A DNA stretch of 64,000 nt, from the NCBI GenBank assembly GCA_020541205.1, contig CP048208.1, positions 496,001 through 560,000 on the forward strand, read 5' to 3'. The position numbers were made by a program, and so were the translations under genes. The DNA comes from Candidatus Hartigia pinicola. Its GTDB lineage: Bacteria; Pseudomonadota; Gammaproteobacteria; Enterobacterales; Enterobacteriaceae. The notes below the pieces were generated by a model. That model had not been told where the DNA came from. It saw only the letters and a program-made list of their open reading frames with translations, and did no database searches. This document shows positions 1 through 11,226 of this stretch, in pieces (position 1 is the first letter of the stretch; each line of letters begins with the position of its first letter).

Positions 1-618
1 TGTAATCATGTGATCTTCTTCAATATTTGTGACTACAGCTATAAGAGGTTGTAAATGCAAGAATGATGCATCACTTTCATCAGCTTCTGCAATTAAATAT
101 CGGCTGCTCCCTAAATGTCCATGTGTTCCTGTTGATTTTATTACTCCTCCATTAATAAATGTTGGATCTAAACCTGCTTGTTTATAGATTCCAGAGATCA
201 TTGCCGTGGTAGTTGTTTTTCCATGAGTTCCTGCAACCGCAATGCCATAACGATAGCGCATCAACTCTGCTAACATTTCAGCGCGACGAATAATAGGAAT
301 TCGTAATACATTTGCAGCTTGAATTTCTAGGTTATCCTCAGAAATTGCTGTTGATACAACCACTACGTTCGAATTATTAATATTTTCAGGACGATGATGA
401 AAATAAATCATTGCACCTAATTCTGTAAGGTGTTGCGTTACTGAGTTTGACATTAAATCTGAACCACTAATGACATAACCCTCATTAGCTAAAACTTCTG
501 CTATACCACACATCCCTGAACCACCGATACCAACAAAATGAACATGTTTGACTCGACTCATTTTTGGTATAAACGCTCGTAATTTTATCAACTTTTGTTT
601 ATTTAATATGTCTTTCAT
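1..618 (-). CDS. murC: UDP-N-acetylmuramate--L-alanine ligase MurC (N-terminal 206 residues, cut by window edge)
   Basis: MurC is the cytoplasmic ATP-dependent ligase that adds L-alanine to UDP-MurNAc, the first amino acid of the peptidoglycan stem peptide. Translating the minus strand from an ATG at 616-618 gives an open frame with no stop down to base 1. It aligns end to end with the N-terminal part of enterobacterial MurC: the nucleotide-binding loop GIGGSGM at residues 30-36, the [11 protein letters not shown] stretch at 111-121, the ATP-binding loop GTHGKTT at 130-136, and EADESD at 178-183. The remaining half of the protein (the family is about 490 residues) lies left of the window. It is the last visible gene of the dcw cluster, 43 bp downstream of murG and on the same strand, as in E. 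coli. Identity is firm; whether the missing C-terminus is intact cannot be seen. Confidence 0.95.
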   Translation of the reverse strand, partial: MKDILNKQKLIKLRAFIPKMSRVKHVHFVGIGGSGMCGIAEVLANEGYVISGSDLMSNSVTQHLTELGAMIYFHHRPENINNSNVVVVSTAISEDNLEIQAANVLRIPIIRRAEMLAELMRYRYGIAVAGTHGKTTTTAMISGIYKQAGLDPTFINGGVIKSTGTHGHLGSSRYLIAEADESDASFLHLQPLIAVVTNIEEDHMIT

Positions 619-661
619 TTTGTTGAGGTTATTTTAATCTTTCATAATCAATGGCTTGTTC

Positions 662-1735
662 TTATTTAGTAACTTCAAATATTACTTTTGCGATTTTTTC
701 TGTTGCATCCATCATTGCACAAGAACGGGCTTTTTTAGCCATGAATAGCAATTCTTTTCTACTCCACTTTTCCAGTAAATGCGTAACTCTATCTACGGTA
801 AACTGATGTTGCGGAAGTATTTTTGCTGCCCCTGCTTTTTCTAGCGGAAGAGCATTCCAGTACTGTTGACGGTCTTTATGTTGAAATGGAACAAAAATGG
901 CAGGCAACCCTACTGCTGCTATTTCGCTGACAGTTAAAGCGCCTGAACGGCAAATAACCAGATCTGCCCATGCATAAGCTTGACTGATATCATCAATAAA
1001 TTCAGTGACTGTATACTTAGTACATACTGAATGTTTTATTTTTTCATTGTATAACGCTTCTGTAAAAATTTTTCTTTCTTTTCCTGACTGATGCCAGATA
1101 TGTAATTTTTTGTTGATTTTTCCAGCAACTTGAGGCATGACTTGGTTTAAGATGTGTGCGCCTTGGCTTCCACCAAGTACTAAGATATGAATTATATTAT
1201 CACGGTTAATTAACCTCTCTTCAGGTAAAGGGAGTGCTAGTATAGCATTACGTATTGGGTTGCCAACTACTGTAGCCTGAGAAAATGTTCCAGGAAATGC
1301 TTGTAATACACGCGTTGCAACGTTTCTCAGGCATTTGTTTGCTAAGCCTGCTATTCTATTTTGTTCATGTATAATAATAGGAATACCAGATAACCAAGCC
1401 GCAATCCCACCCGGCCCTGATACATAACCACCCATACAAAGTACTGCATTAGGTCGATATTGTTTAATAATTTTTTGAGACTGACATATCGCTTTAACAC
1501 CTTTCCAAGGTACTGTAGCTAATGCCATTATGTTTTTACCTCTTAAACCTGTTATTTGAATAAATTCAATATGAATATTATGTTGAGGAACTAACGTGGC
1601 TTCCATACGATCAGAGACACCTAACCAGAGAATTTCCCAGCCTTGAGTTTGTAAATGATGAGCCAAAACTAATCCTGGGAAAATATGACCCCCAGTTCCA
1701 CCTGCTACAACAAGTAATCGTTTTTTTTCATTCAT
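662..1735 (-). CDS. murG: UDP-N-acetylglucosamine--N-acetylmuramyl-(pentapeptide) pyrophosphoryl-undecaprenol GlcNAc transferase MurG
   Basis: MurG transfers GlcNAc from UDP-GlcNAc to lipid I to make lipid II at the cytoplasmic face of the inner membrane. The 357-residue product matches the family length (355 in E. coli). It has the glycine-rich acceptor-side loop GGTGGH at residues 12-17, HEQN at 123-126, the second glycine loop GGSQGA at 188-193, and a C-terminal [15 protein letters not shown] stretch that forms part of the donor-nucleotide site in this glycosyltransferase family. It is in the dcw cluster: its ATG overlaps the stop of ftsW by 4 bp, suggesting translational coupling, and murC follows after 43 bp. 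No truncation or missing key residue is visible. Confidence 0.97.
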   Translation of the reverse strand: MNEKKRLLVVAGGTGGHIFPGLVLAHHLQTQGWEILWLGVSDRMEATLVPQHNIHIEFIQITGLRGKNIMALATVPWKGVKAICQSQKIIKQYRPNAVLCMGGYVSGPGGIAAWLSGIPIIIHEQNRIAGLANKCLRNVATRVLQAFPGTFSQATVVGNPIRNAILALPLPEERLINRDNIIHILVLGGSQGAHILNQVMPQVAGKINKKLHIWHQSGKERKIFTEALYNEKIKHSVCTKYTVTEFIDDISQAYAWADLVICRSGALTVSEIAAVGLPAIFVPFQHKDRQQYWNALPLEKAGAAKILPQHQFTVDRVTHLLEKWSRKELLFMAKKARSCAMMDATEKIAKVIFEVTK

Positions 1736-2925
1736 TTAACATTCCTTATAAACGCCTGTGTTTTTTTTAAACGCGTTTCAAAATCAATGCGTAATAACAG
1801 TGCGACAGCCGAAGACATTACAAGCAAACTTGAACCACCATAACTGATCAGAGGTAATGTTAATCCTTTTGTTGGCAAGATGCCAGCTGCAGAACCTACG
1901 TTAATTAACGATTGGAATGTAAACCAAAGACCAATTGCGCAAGCTAAGTAACCCGCAAAAAATTGCTTAGTAAGTAATGCTCGACGACCAATCATCATTG
2001 CTCGCAATGCTAGTACAAAAACCATTAATAAAACTAGGGATACACCAATGTAACCAAGTTCTTCTGCTAATACGGAGAAGATAAAGTCGGTATGAGCTTC
2101 AGGTAGATATTCCAGTTTTTGAATTGAATTTCCTAATCCTTGTCCAAAGACTTTTCCTCGACCAAATGCCATTAATGACTGAGTTAGCTGGTATCCACTG
2201 CCGAAAGGGTCTTCCCATGGGTTCAAGAAAGATGTCACTCGACGTAAACGATAAGGTTCAAACCAAATCAGTAAAAGCACACCCATTCCAGAAACAGTAA
2301 TACCAATAATAAATGGTGCAAGTCTTGCACCCGCAAGAAACAATAGATTAAGTGTTGTAACAACTATAACAATCACAGTTCCTAAGTCTGGCTGTAATAG
2401 AAGCAGTAATGCCATGCTAATAAGGATACACATCGGTTTAATAAATCCCAGGAAACATGTGCGTACTTCTTCTGACTTTCTAACTAAATAACTTGATATA
2501 TAACAAAATAGTGTAAATTTAGAAATTTCTGCAGGTTGAATTTTAACAATTCCAATATCAATCCAGCGTGATGCTCCATTGACAGAGCTTCCTACAACTA
2601 ATACAATGGATAATATAATTAGAGAAATTATCAGTAAAGTAAAACTATATTTTTCCCAGATTTCTATAGGTATGCGTAGTATGTTCAAAGCTAAAATAAA
2701 AGCAACAATTAAATATATGAAAGCACGCTTAGAAAAATAAAATGGATCTTCAGTAAGTTTCTGTCCTATAGGCATTGATGCTGAAGTAATCATTATAAAA
2801 CCAATAGAGGCAAGACCAAACGCTAGCCAAATTAATGTGCTGTCATAAAGCTTTGACCCGGCAATAATTCCATTTTTTTCACCGATAATCCAATTTTTTA
2901 ACCGTACAGAGTTAGGGATGGTCAT
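1732..2925 (-). CDS. ftsW: Septal peptidoglycan glycosyltransferase FtsW (SEDS family)
   Basis: FtsW is a polytopic inner-membrane SEDS protein that polymerises lipid II at the septum together with FtsI. The 397-residue product (414 in E. coli) is strongly hydrophobic, with about ten membrane segments. It carries characteristic SEDS stretches: [13 protein letters not shown] and QPAEISKF in the middle, a QPDLGT segment near residue 180, then [20 protein letters not shown] and the C-terminal [14 protein letters not shown]. It overlaps murD upstream and murG downstream by 4 bp each. The N-terminus is slightly shorter than in E. coli but contains the hydrophilic leader expected before the first membrane segment. 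Confidence 0.96.
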   Translation of the reverse strand: MTIPNSVRLKNWIIGEKNGIIAGSKLYDSTLIWLAFGLASIGFIMITSASMPIGQKLTEDPFYFSKRAFIYLIVAFILALNILRIPIEIWEKYSFTLLIISLIILSIVLVVGSSVNGASRWIDIGIVKIQPAEISKFTLFCYISSYLVRKSEEVRTCFLGFIKPMCILISMALLLLLQPDLGTVIVIVVTTLNLLFLAGARLAPFIIGITVSGMGVLLLIWFEPYRLRRVTSFLNPWEDPFGSGYQLTQSLMAFGRGKVFGQGLGNSIQKLEYLPEAHTDFIFSVLAEELGYIGVSLVLLMVFVLALRAMMIGRRALLTKQFFAGYLACAIGLWFTFQSLINVGSAAGILPTKGLTLPLISYGGSSLLVMSSAVALLLRIDFETRLKKTQAFIRNVK

Positions 2926-4250
2926 GCGCCTAGTTCCTTCGCTAATTGAGTAAACACATTTCCACGTTGCTCAAAATTTTTAAATTGATCGATGCTAGCA
3001 CATGCCGGTGAAAGCAAGACAATGTCACCTGATTTAACATAAGGCACAAGCTGCCTCATGCTTTCTTCCATTGTTACAGTGCAAATTGATTTGTTAGGTT
3101 GTAATAGAGAGAGTTTTTGACCATCTGTACCAAAACAATATAAACGAATATTATCTGCAGAAATATAACGCTTCAAGGGAGAGAAATCTGCAGATTTGCT
3201 ATCACCGCCTAATAAAAGATGTACTATTCCCTTTACTGTTAATCCATTTAATGCAGCTGCTGTACTTGCTACATTTGTTGCTTTAGAATCATTAATCCAT
3301 TTAACACCTTTATTAAATAAGACTAGTTGAAAACGATGAACTAGTCCTGAATAATTTTTTAATACATGTAAACTTACATTACGTGCAATACCAGCAGAAT
3401 CAGCTAAAGCAAGAGCAGCTAACGCATTAGTATAATTATGTTGCCCTGTCATATTTAGTGAAGCAACATCTAGTAACACTTCACCTTTTCCCATTAAGAC
3501 GCGTTGATATGTATCAAAATAATAATCACCAACATCTACACCGAAACTAGTACAAGTTTTACTTGACATGTTTAATGGTAGAGTTAACAAGTCTTGAGAA
3601 TTTATAATACAAGTTAGCGTGTTGTGATAGATGCGTAATTTAGCTTCTCTGTACTGTTGTAGGCCTAATGGATAGCGGTCCATATGATCCTCTGTCACAT
3701 TCAGAACTGTGGCAGATAGAGCTTGTAGATTAAACGTTGTTTCTAATTGAAAACTTGACAGCTCTAATATATACATCTGATATTTGTGATGAAGTAGTGA
3801 TAAAACTGGAATGCCGATATTGCCACCAACTCCAACAGATATCCCAGATTTTTTAGCCATATGACTAACTAATGAAGTGACCATACTTTTTCCATTAGAG
3901 CCGGTAATTGCAATCACTGGAACGTTAATTTCACGGCAAAATAACTCAATATCACCAACTATCTCAGTTCCATTTATTGATGCTTGATGTAGCTCAGGTG
4001 TTGATAATGCAATACTAGGACTTACAACAATAAGATTAGATTCTCTTAACCATTCCCTATTTAAACCACCCAAATAATATTGAATATTGTTAGGTAGTTT
4101 TTTTAGATTTTCTGGTGAAGAGCGCGTATCCATCACGCGAGGAATAATTCCGCGTGATAGAAAAAAATAAACACAGGAAAGTCCAGTTAACCCAAGTCCA
4201 ATAATAACTATTTTTTTACCCTGATACTGGTTACTCCGATAATCTGTCAT
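2922..4250 (-). CDS. murD: UDP-N-acetylmuramoyl-L-alanine--D-glutamate ligase MurD
   Basis: MurD adds D-glutamate to UDP-MurNAc-L-Ala in the cytoplasm. The 442-residue protein (438 in E. coli) has an N-terminal Rossmann-like UDP-binding loop GLGLTG at residues 18-23, the Mur-ligase ATP loop GSNGKS at 117-122, a conserved [10 protein letters not shown] segment, and [10 protein letters not shown] near the start of the C-terminal domain. The C-terminal end [17 protein letters not shown] is typical of MurD. It lies between mraY (2-bp gap upstream) and ftsW (4-bp overlap downstream), the standard dcw order. All recognisable catalytic blocks are present. Confidence 0.97.
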   Translation of the reverse strand: MTDYRSNQYQGKKIVIIGLGLTGLSCVYFFLSRGIIPRVMDTRSSPENLKKLPNNIQYYLGGLNREWLRESNLIVVSPSIALSTPELHQASINGTEIVGDIELFCREINVPVIAITGSNGKSMVTSLVSHMAKKSGISVGVGGNIGIPVLSLLHHKYQMYILELSSFQLETTFNLQALSATVLNVTEDHMDRYPLGLQQYREAKLRIYHNTLTCIINSQDLLTLPLNMSSKTCTSFGVDVGDYYFDTYQRVLMGKGEVLLDVASLNMTGQHNYTNALAALALADSAGIARNVSLHVLKNYSGLVHRFQLVLFNKGVKWINDSKATNVASTAAALNGLTVKGIVHLLLGGDSKSADFSPLKRYISADNIRLYCFGTDGQKLSLLQPNKSICTVTMEESMRQLVPYVKSGDIVLLSPACASIDQFKNFEQRGNVFTQLAKELGA

Positions 4251-4251
4251 T

Positions 4252-5334
4252 TTAACGTACCTTTAATGTTACCAGTCCGATGAGAACAAGCATTAAAGAA
4301 ATGATCCAAAAACGTACAATAACACGTGGTTCTGGCCAACCTTTTAATTCATAGTGATGGTGAATCGGCGCCATACGAAATATACGCTTTCCTTTCAATT
4401 TAAACGCGCTAACTTGCAGAATCACGGATAATGTTTCAATGACAAACAACCCTCCCATAATCATTAATAAGAATTCTTGTCGTAATAAAACAGCGATCAT
4501 ACCTAGTGCTCCACCTAATGAAAGGGAGCCAACATCTCCCATAAAAACTTGAGCTGGATACGTGTTAAACCAGAGAAAACCTAAGCCCGCACCAACAATG
4601 ATAGTACATACAATAACTAGTTCACTTGCATATGGTAAAAATGGAATATGCAAATATTTAGAGAACTTAAGATTACCTGTTGCCCATGCAACTAGTGAAA
4701 AACCTGCTGAGACGAATACAGTGGACATAATTGCTAAACCGTCAAGACCGTCTGTAAGATTTACAGCATTACTCGTCCCGACAATAACAAAATAAGCTAA
4801 AAGAATGTAAAATATACCTAATTGAGGCATAATATTTTTGAAGAATGGCACAACTAGTTGTGTTTCTGATGCGTCTTGAGAAACTGAGTACATTGTATAT
4901 GCAATAAGTAAAGCAATAAGTGACTGCCAGAAATACTTCCAACGAGCAGTCAAGCCATGTGTATTTCTTCTCATAACTTTACGATTATCATCTATAAAAC
5001 CAATAACCCCATATCCTAAAAGAACTAATAAGACGCACCAAACATAAGGGTTATCTAAACGTAACCAAAGTAATGCTGATACACAGATTGAAGACAGGAT
5101 TAGTAACCCCCCCATGGTCGGGGTACCGCATTTATTAAAATGTGATTCAGGACCTTGGTTACGTACCACTTGATTAATTTGCATTTTGTGTAAGTAGTTA
5201 ATTAAATACGGCCCCATCCATAAAGAGATTGCTAGCGCTGTTAACAAGCTGATAATCGCTCTAAGTGTCAAATATGAAAAAACGTGAAAGACAGAAAAAT
5301 AATGCGCTAATATTTCAGAAAGCCAAATTAACAT
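4252..5334 (-). CDS. mraY: Phospho-N-acetylmuramoyl-pentapeptide-transferase MraY
   Basis: MraY moves phospho-MurNAc-pentapeptide from UDP to undecaprenyl phosphate, making lipid I in the inner membrane. The product is 360 residues, the same as E. coli, with roughly ten membrane helices. Signature sites are visible: TPTMGG at 71-76, the aspartate pair in GFIDDNRK (D115-D116), [10 protein letters not shown] starting at 192 with the third essential aspartate, [19 protein letters not shown], and the triple histidine of PIHHHYE at 325-327. The start overlaps the stop of murF by 7 bp and murD follows 1 bp after the stop. The protein appears fully functional. Confidence 0.97.
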   Translation of the reverse strand: MLIWLSEILAHYFSVFHVFSYLTLRAIISLLTALAISLWMGPYLINYLHKMQINQVVRNQGPESHFNKCGTPTMGGLLILSSICVSALLWLRLDNPYVWCVLLVLLGYGVIGFIDDNRKVMRRNTHGLTARWKYFWQSLIALLIAYTMYSVSQDASETQLVVPFFKNIMPQLGIFYILLAYFVIVGTSNAVNLTDGLDGLAIMSTVFVSAGFSLVAWATGNLKFSKYLHIPFLPYASELVIVCTIIVGAGLGFLWFNTYPAQVFMGDVGSLSLGGALGMIAVLLRQEFLLMIMGGLFVIETLSVILQVSAFKLKGKRIFRMAPIHHHYELKGWPEPRVIVRFWIISLMLVLIGLVTLKVR

Positions 5335-6701
5335 ACAAAGTACTCCTTCAATTCATTCACAACATCTTCCATTGTGGAGCTGCGTGAACCTTTAACTAAA
5401 ATAGAAACAACAGAATTTTGTTGGATTAGCACAATTAGTCGGCTTAATAAATTTTTTTTAAATTCAAAATGTTCACCACATTCGCTAAATTTACTGATTA
5501 TTTTACTTAAATTTCCTACACTTAGTACTTTATCTACACCTGAATTTTTTGCTGCTATACCTATAAGTTGATGATATTTTTTTGCGTAATCACCTAGTTC
5601 ATTTATATTACCAGTTACTAAAATTCGATAGCCGGGCATTTTCGTTAAAACGTTAATTGCCGCCATCATTGAGCCATCGTTTGCGTTATAGGTGTCATCT
5701 AGTAATATTTTATATTTACTCAATTGCAAGGGAAATAAACGCCCTGGTATAGTTTTTGTTATTACTAATCCTTTACGGATATCTTCTAATGTTGCACCAA
5801 CTGAAATAGAAAGTGCACTTGCAGCTAACGCATTAGCAATATTATGAATTCCAGGAAGCAGTAATGTAATATCAATCTCTCCAAGAGGTGTATGTAATCT
5901 AAAATTTGTTGAAAGTGGTTGAATTTTAATATTTAATGGATAAAAATCTGCTTTTTTTTGAGGAGTCATAGAGTAAAATAAGATTTTTTGTTGTGACCTA
6001 AATACCCATCGAGATGAATAACTATCAAGGTTTATGATTCCAATGCTTTTTTCAGATAATCCTTGGTAAATTTTTCCTTTTTCCAGAGCAACCCCTTCTA
6101 GTGAACCAAACCCCGCTAGATGTGCCGAAAATAAATTATTTACTAAAGAAACTTGTGGTTTAACAATATTTGTTGTGTAGGCAATGTCGTTAGGGTGATT
6201 TGCACCCATTTCAATTACAGCATAATTATGTTCATGAGTTAATCTCAATAGAGTTAACGGCACACCAATAGCATTATTTAGGTTACCAGATGTATAAAGA
6301 GTTTTGCCTCGTTGAGATAAAATTGACGCTGTGAGTTCTTTAACAGATGTTTTTCCAGCAGATCCAGTTAAACCGATTATTTTTGCTTGGCTTTGTTCAC
6401 GAACCCATGCAGCGAGTTTTCCCATTGCTACATAAGTGTTATTGACAATAACTTGCGGACAAGTAGTCGCTATTTTTCGTTCACTTAAGAGAGCAGTAGC
6501 TCCATTTTGGATGACAGAAAAAAGAAAATCATGGGCATCAAAACGCTTTCCTTTTAATGCAATAAATAGACAATTACCACTAATTTTTCGACTATCTGTG
6601 CTGACTTGATTTAATATAAGTGTTTTAGAATCAAAATTGCTGAGATTAAAGATATGTCCAGTAGTTATTTGAGCTAACTGAGTACATGTTAGAGGAATCA
6701 T
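5328..6701 (-). CDS. murF: UDP-N-acetylmuramoyl-tripeptide--D-alanyl-D-alanine ligase MurF
   Basis: MurF completes the soluble precursor by adding D-Ala-D-Ala to UDP-MurNAc-tripeptide. The 457-residue protein (452 in E. coli) shows the N-terminal TDSRKI substrate-binding block at 35-40, the ATP loop GSAGKTS at 113-119, [13 protein letters not shown] and [10 protein letters not shown] in the central domain, and [11 protein letters not shown] in the C-terminal half. It overlaps murE upstream by 4 bp and mraY downstream by 7 bp. The ligase that supplies D-Ala-D-Ala (ddlB in E. coli) would lie left of the window, so its presence cannot be judged. Confidence 0.97.
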   Translation of the reverse strand: MIPLTCTQLAQITTGHIFNLSNFDSKTLILNQVSTDSRKISGNCLFIALKGKRFDAHDFLFSVIQNGATALLSERKIATTCPQVIVNNTYVAMGKLAAWVREQSQAKIIGLTGSAGKTSVKELTASILSQRGKTLYTSGNLNNAIGVPLTLLRLTHEHNYAVIEMGANHPNDIAYTTNIVKPQVSLVNNLFSAHLAGFGSLEGVALEKGKIYQGLSEKSIGIINLDSYSSRWVFRSQQKILFYSMTPQKKADFYPLNIKIQPLSTNFRLHTPLGEIDITLLLPGIHNIANALAASALSISVGATLEDIRKGLVITKTIPGRLFPLQLSKYKILLDDTYNANDGSMMAAINVLTKMPGYRILVTGNINELGDYAKKYHQLIGIAAKNSGVDKVLSVGNLSKIISKFSECGEHFEFKKNLLSRLIVLIQQNSVVSILVKGSRSSTMEDVVNELKEYFVC

Positions 6702-8185
6702 GCTGTTATCCTCAGTAAACGTGTAACTATAAACCTATCTGAATGGTATAAACGGCGATTACCAATAATTTGATAATTTTCATGACCTTTACCTGCAATA
6801 AGGATAAGATCATCAGCCCCTGCCTGCAAAATGGTAGTTTTTATTGCCTCTGATCGGTTAGGAATGACTAACACATAACTAGCATCTACAATACCTGATA
6901 TGATATCATTAATAATGTCTAATGGTTTTTCGCTACGGGGGTTATCATTCGTAAGTATAATTTTATTCGCCCATTTTTCTGCTATTCTTCCCATTAATGG
7001 ACGTTTCTTTTTATCACGCTCCCCTCCACAACCAAAAATACATAATAATAGCCGTTTACAGTTTAAACGAGCCATGGATAGCGCTTGTTCAAGTGCGTCA
7101 GGAGTATGTGCGTAATCAATCACTACGGTAGGTTTATTCGGTACATGAAATCTTTCCATTCGACCACATACTGGCGACAGAAATTTTGATGAGGTTAATA
7201 CTTTCTCTAACGGATAATTCATCATTAGTAAGCTTGCCATGGCTAATAGTAAGTTGCTAGCATTAAATCTTCCTATAAGTGGGCTATCTAACGTTCCCCC
7301 TCCCCATGATGAGTTAAAATGAATAGTGGCCCCATGGTCATGATAATGAATTGTTGAAGCTTTCAACCATGGACCTTCCCAGTGATTGGAGATATGTTTT
7401 TTTATCGATACTGCACAAGCTGTTGGTAACTTATGTAACCATTTTAAGCCAATATCATCATCTGCATTTATGATTTTTGTTTTTGTTTGATGTGTTGAAA
7501 ATAGCAACCATTTAGCAGCTTCATAGTTTTTCATATCACCGTGATAGTCTAAGTGATCATGACTTAAATTAGTAAATATTACTGAGTTAAACGGTAAAGC
7601 TGAAACACGGTTTTGCACTAATCCGTGAGAAGAAACTTCTATTGCAGTTAGTGTTACTTTGTGTTTTAGTAACTGGTATAATTCGGCTTGAATATTGACT
7701 GCTGAACTGGTGGTGTTTTCACTGGAAGTAATCTGTCCAAGTAATCCATTTCCTATTGTTCCCATTACTGCGCTGATTTCACCTAACCCTTTTGCCAATT
7801 TTGCTATTAAATGTGTTGTAGTGGTTTTACCGTTTGTACCTGTGACTCCTGTAAGTTTCATTTTTCTTGCTGGGTTCTGATAAAATTTACCCGCTAACGA
7901 AGAAAGACGATGGTTAAGAGAATACAAGTAAATAATCGGAATACCATTAATATAGCTGATTGTACCATCTTTCGTTTTATCTTTAGTCTCGGCAATTACA
8001 GCAGAAACACCGCGATTGATAGCATGAGAAATATATTGTAATCCATTAGATTTATGCCCTTTGATGGCGATAAAAAGATCATTTTTTGTAGTTTTACGAC
8101 TATCTATTATCATTTCACGTAATAATATATCTTTTGTACTAATTCCAAAGGGTGCTAAAAGATCAGCAAGATTACGATCTGTCAC
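6698..8185 (-). CDS. murE: UDP-N-acetylmuramoyl-L-alanyl-D-glutamate--2,6-diaminopimelate ligase MurE
   Basis: MurE adds the third residue of the stem peptide. The 495-residue protein (495 in E. coli) has the IDSRKT block at 27-32, the ATP loop GTNGKTT at 116-122, the central TNLSHDHLDYHGD stretch, and VIDYAHTPDAL. The motif DNPR at 414-417 is the one that in characterised MurE enzymes selects meso-diaminopimelate over lysine, so this cell is predicted to make DAP-type peptidoglycan. The gene follows ftsI by 18 bp and overlaps murF by 4 bp. No defect is visible. Confidence 0.97.
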   Translation of the reverse strand: MTDRNLADLLAPFGISTKDILLREMIIDSRKTTKNDLFIAIKGHKSNGLQYISHAINRGVSAVIAETKDKTKDGTISYINGIPIIYLYSLNHRLSSLAGKFYQNPARKMKLTGVTGTNGKTTTTHLIAKLAKGLGEISAVMGTIGNGLLGQITSSENTTSSAVNIQAELYQLLKHKVTLTAIEVSSHGLVQNRVSALPFNSVIFTNLSHDHLDYHGDMKNYEAAKWLLFSTHQTKTKIINADDDIGLKWLHKLPTACAVSIKKHISNHWEGPWLKASTIHYHDHGATIHFNSSWGGGTLDSPLIGRFNASNLLLAMASLLMMNYPLEKVLTSSKFLSPVCGRMERFHVPNKPTVVIDYAHTPDALEQALSMARLNCKRLLLCIFGCGGERDKKKRPLMGRIAEKWANKIILTNDNPRSEKPLDIINDIISGIVDASYVLVIPNRSEAIKTTILQAGADDLILIAGKGHENYQIIGNRRLYHSDRFIVTRLLRITA

Positions 8186-8203
8186 GTGTAACCTCTTTTT
8201 TGA

Positions 8204-9940
8204 TCATGATGTTTTATTAGTGTTTTGTAATGCATCAGGCTTAATGTTCATTATGCGTAAAATATCTCCCATGATTGCACTGAATATTGGAGCAGATACT
8301 GTGCCACCGTAATATTGACCTGTTTTAGGATCATTAATCAGAACAACCAGCGAATAGCGTGGATTGCTCGCAGGTGCAATACCTACGGTATAAGCAATAT
8401 ATTGATTAATATACTTTCCTTCTGCTCCTACTTTCTTAGCTGTACCTGTTTTTACTGCAATACGATAGCCTTTAATGGCTGCACGTACTCCCCCGCCTCC
8501 TGGTAAAGTAACACTTTCCATCATATGAACAACTGTTTGTATTATTTTTTTAGGGAAAACTCTAGTTCCTGGAACAGGAGGATCAATTTTAGTAATTGAG
8601 AGTGGGCGATAAATTCCAAAGCTACCAATAGTTGCATATGCACGGGCTAATTGTAATGGTGTGACCATTTGGCCGTACCCGAAAGAAAATGTAGCTTTGT
8701 CTAAATTAGACCACTGTATTTTTTTACTTGGAAAGATACCACTGCTTTCACCGACCAATCCTAAATTAGTGGGTTGACCAAATCCAAACCGACTATATGC
8801 GTTTACCAGAGTTTTAGCAGGCATTGCTAATGCAAGTTTTGATACACCTACGTTACTTGATTTTTGTAAAATACCAGTAATAGATAATTTAGAGTAGTGA
8901 GACACATCTGTAATTTTGTGTCCATTTACTCGATATGGAGTGGTATTCAATAAGGTATGTTCTTCAACAATATGATTATAAAGAGCAGTTATAATAACAA
9001 TTGGTTTAACCGTGGAACCTGGCTCAAAAATATCTGTGATAGCTCGGTTACGCATAGAATCTATTGGTGTACCAGCTAAATTATTTGGATTATAGGATGG
9101 GCTATTTGCCATTGCTAAAATTTCACCTGTTGCCACATCTACTACAATAGCAACACCTGATTCAGCTTTATTTTTTATCACACCTTTAGTTAATTCACGA
9201 TAAACATTTGACTGAATGCGTTCATCAATACTTAAAACTAAGTTATTTGCTGCTTGACTATCTATAGATGTGACTGTCTCTATAACTTTACCATTGCGAT
9301 CTTTACGTACAGTGCGTTCACCTGGGGAGCCCTTTAACCAACGATCGAAGCTTGTTTCAATGCCTTCGATACCATCTCCATCAATATTAGTTATCCCAAT
9401 CAAATGCGCAGTTACTGATCCAGATGGATAGTAACGACGAGATTCTTTGCTCAGATAAATACCAGGTATCTTCAATTTTGAAATATATTCACTGATTGTT
9501 GGGGTTACCTGGCGCGCAAGGTAAACAAAACGACTTTTTTGGTTAGCTAATATCTTTTTATGAATTTCTTTAAGTGGAATTTGAAGTGCATCAGCAAGTG
9601 CCTTCCAGTATTTATTAGAACTAAAGCTGTTTTTTTTACATACGACTTTTGGATCGGCCCAGATAGCATTGACGGGAATGCTTACAGCTAATTTACGACC
9701 TTCTCTGTCACTTATCATGCCACGTGTAGTAAACACTTCTTGAATACGAAGAGAGCGCATATCACTTTCTTGAACTAACTTTTCCGGCGAAATAATTTGT
9801 AAATAAGCTATACATATTAATAGCCAGGCTAATGCTAATAAGATGCCACCACACAATAAATTAAATCGCCAAATTACAAAGTTTGTATTTTCTTTTTTTT
9901 TCTTGTTTTTAGCTACTTTGGTTATTTTAACTACGTTCAT
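8204..9940 (-). CDS. ftsI: Septum-specific peptidoglycan transpeptidase FtsI (PBP3)
   Basis: FtsI crosslinks septal peptidoglycan in the periplasm while anchored in the inner membrane. The 578-residue protein (588 in E. coli) has a short lysine-rich cytoplasmic tail, one membrane anchor at about 26-48, the dimerisation domain with RGMISDREGRKLA near 73-85, and the transpeptidase domain with the active-site serine in STVK (309-312), SSN at 361-363 and KTGT at 497-500. The lysine-rich tail is encoded by long A runs (plus-strand T runs near 9890-9910) that would be slip-prone, yet the frame is intact. It sits 12 bp after ftsL and 18 bp before murE. Confidence 0.97.
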   Translation of the reverse strand: MNVVKITKVAKNKKKKENTNFVIWRFNLLCGGILLALAWLLICIAYLQIISPEKLVQESDMRSLRIQEVFTTRGMISDREGRKLAVSIPVNAIWADPKVVCKKNSFSSNKYWKALADALQIPLKEIHKKILANQKSRFVYLARQVTPTISEYISKLKIPGIYLSKESRRYYPSGSVTAHLIGITNIDGDGIEGIETSFDRWLKGSPGERTVRKDRNGKVIETVTSIDSQAANNLVLSIDERIQSNVYRELTKGVIKNKAESGVAIVVDVATGEILAMANSPSYNPNNLAGTPIDSMRNRAITDIFEPGSTVKPIVIITALYNHIVEEHTLLNTTPYRVNGHKITDVSHYSKLSITGILQKSSNVGVSKLALAMPAKTLVNAYSRFGFGQPTNLGLVGESSGIFPSKKIQWSNLDKATFSFGYGQMVTPLQLARAYATIGSFGIYRPLSITKIDPPVPGTRVFPKKIIQTVVHMMESVTLPGGGGVRAAIKGYRIAVKTGTAKKVGAEGKYINQYIAYTVGIAPASNPRYSLVVLINDPKTGQYYGGTVSAPIFSAIMGDILRIMNIKPDALQNTNKTS

Positions 9941-9952
9941 TCCAAACCTTAT

Positions 9953-10276
9953 CTAACGCTTAGATATAATAATGTTTTCTTGAGAAGGATCAATATGAAC
10001 CATCTGTAACTTATCAGCCAATACACGATCTACTCGGCTATGACTGAATAATGCATTTTCTTCAAGAATCAAATTGCGCCATTCAATATCCAGAGAATCT
10101 TTTTCTTCATATAACTTATCTTGTTTTGCAGTTAATAAGCGTGTTTCATGAGTAGTGAAGACCACAAAAATTGCGCTAATGATAATAGCAGAAAGCGCAA
10201 TCAATGGAATTATATCATAGTGGAACAGATCACGACCAATAACTTTTATAAGGCTATATTTTGTACGAAATATCAT
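9953..10276 (-). CDS. ftsL: Cell division protein FtsL
   Basis: FtsL is a bitopic inner-membrane divisome protein that bridges FtsQ/FtsB with FtsW/FtsI. The 107-residue product (121 in E. coli) has a short cytoplasmic segment, one membrane helix at about residues 21-40, and a periplasmic stretch of heptad-like charged and leucine-containing sequence (ETRLLTAKQDKLYEEKDSL, then the EWRNLILEENAL segment) consistent with the leucine-zipper-like coiled coil of the family. FtsL is poorly conserved in sequence, so position is important evidence: between rsmH (1-bp overlap, TAATG-type junction) and ftsI (12-bp gap), exactly as in E. coli. Confidence 0.93.
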   Translation of the reverse strand: MIFRTKYSLIKVIGRDLFHYDIIPLIALSAIIISAIFVVFTTHETRLLTAKQDKLYEEKDSLDIEWRNLILEENALFSHSRVDRVLADKLQMVHIDPSQENIIISKR

Positions 10277-11226
10277 TATTCTATCCTTTGTGCAAAGCGA
10301 AGTATTGAGCTACGTGCTCTAGGATTGTTGAGCATTTCTATTTTAGAAGGTTTTATCCTACCAGCTCCTCGAAGCTTTATAGCACCACGATTGCGTATTT
10401 GAACGTCAGTTAAAGGCATTCTTATTGGAATGCTTAATTCTTTACTATTTTGACGAATAAATTGTTTAACAAGTCTATCTTCTAATGAATGAAAACTAAT
10501 TACTGATAATCGCCCTGATGGTGCTAAAACTGACATTGTTCCATGTAATACTTTCTTAATTTCTTCTAATTCGTTATTGATATAAATACGTATTGCTTGA
10601 AAACTTCTCGTTGCTGGATGTTTATAATATTTTTTTAACGGAGTTACTTTAGCAATTAACTCTGCTAGCTGATAAGTGCGAGTTAAAGGTGTTTCTTTTG
10701 CATTATGATTACGTTTGACAATTGCTCTGGCAATACGTTTTGCAAAACGCTCTTCCCCAAATGTTTTTAATACCCATATAATATCATCTGTTTTTGCATT
10801 CATTAACCATTGTTGCGCTGATTCACCTTTTTGTATGTCCATGCGCATATCTAATTGACCATCACGCATAAATGAAAAACCACGCTCTGGGTTATCTAAT
10901 TGAGGCGAAGATACTCCTAAATCTAACAATACACCATTAATGTTTCCAGTTAACCTTTCTTCTTCAACATATTGAGAAATTTTAGAAAAAGATCCATATT
11001 TAATTTTAAATCTTGGGTCATTAATTGATTTTGCAGCTTGAATAGCTTCTGGGTCTCTGTCGATAGCTATAAGACGACCGCTTGCATTGAGTTGACTTAA
11101 AATTAATTTTGAATGACCACCTCGTCCGAAGGTTCCATCAATATAGATACCATTTGGCTTAATATGTAAACTATTGACTGCTTCATGCAGAAGTACAGTT
11201 ATATGTTGAAATTGCTTGTCTGTCAT
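10276..11226 (-). CDS. rsmH: 16S rRNA (cytosine-1402 N4) methyltransferase RsmH (MraW)
   Basis: RsmH methylates N4 of C1402 in the decoding centre of 16S rRNA using S-adenosylmethionine. The 316-residue protein (313 in E. coli) begins with [10 protein letters not shown], has the SAM-binding [10 protein letters not shown] at 30-39, [12 protein letters not shown] and [16 protein letters not shown] in the middle, [15 protein letters not shown], and a C-terminal [13 protein letters not shown]. It is the first intact gene of the dcw cluster here. In E. coli mraZ precedes it; here the sequence upstream of the ATG (above 11226) carries no recognisable mraZ. The usual strong upstream promoter could not be identified with confidence. 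Confidence 0.97.
   Translation of the reverse strand: MTDKQFQHITVLLHEAVNSLHIKPNGIYIDGTFGRGGHSKLILSQLNASGRLIAIDRDPEAIQAAKSINDPRFKIKYGSFSKISQYVEEERLTGNINGVLLDLGVSSPQLDNPERGFSFMRDGQLDMRMDIQKGESAQQWLMNAKTDDIIWVLKTFGEERFAKRIARAIVKRNHNAKETPLTRTYQLAELIAKVTPLKKYYKHPATRSFQAIRIYINNELEEIKKVLHGTMSVLAPSGRLSVISFHSLEDRLVKQFIRQNSKELSIPIRMPLTDVQIRNRGAIKLRGAGRIKPSKIEMLNNPRARSSILRFAQRIE

Noticed and set aside
4562-4795. Open frame on the plus strand within mraY, and similar ones within murF, murE, ftsI, rsmH and mfd
   Set aside because: They lie antisense to or in another frame of intact, well-recognised genes and have no family resemblance.
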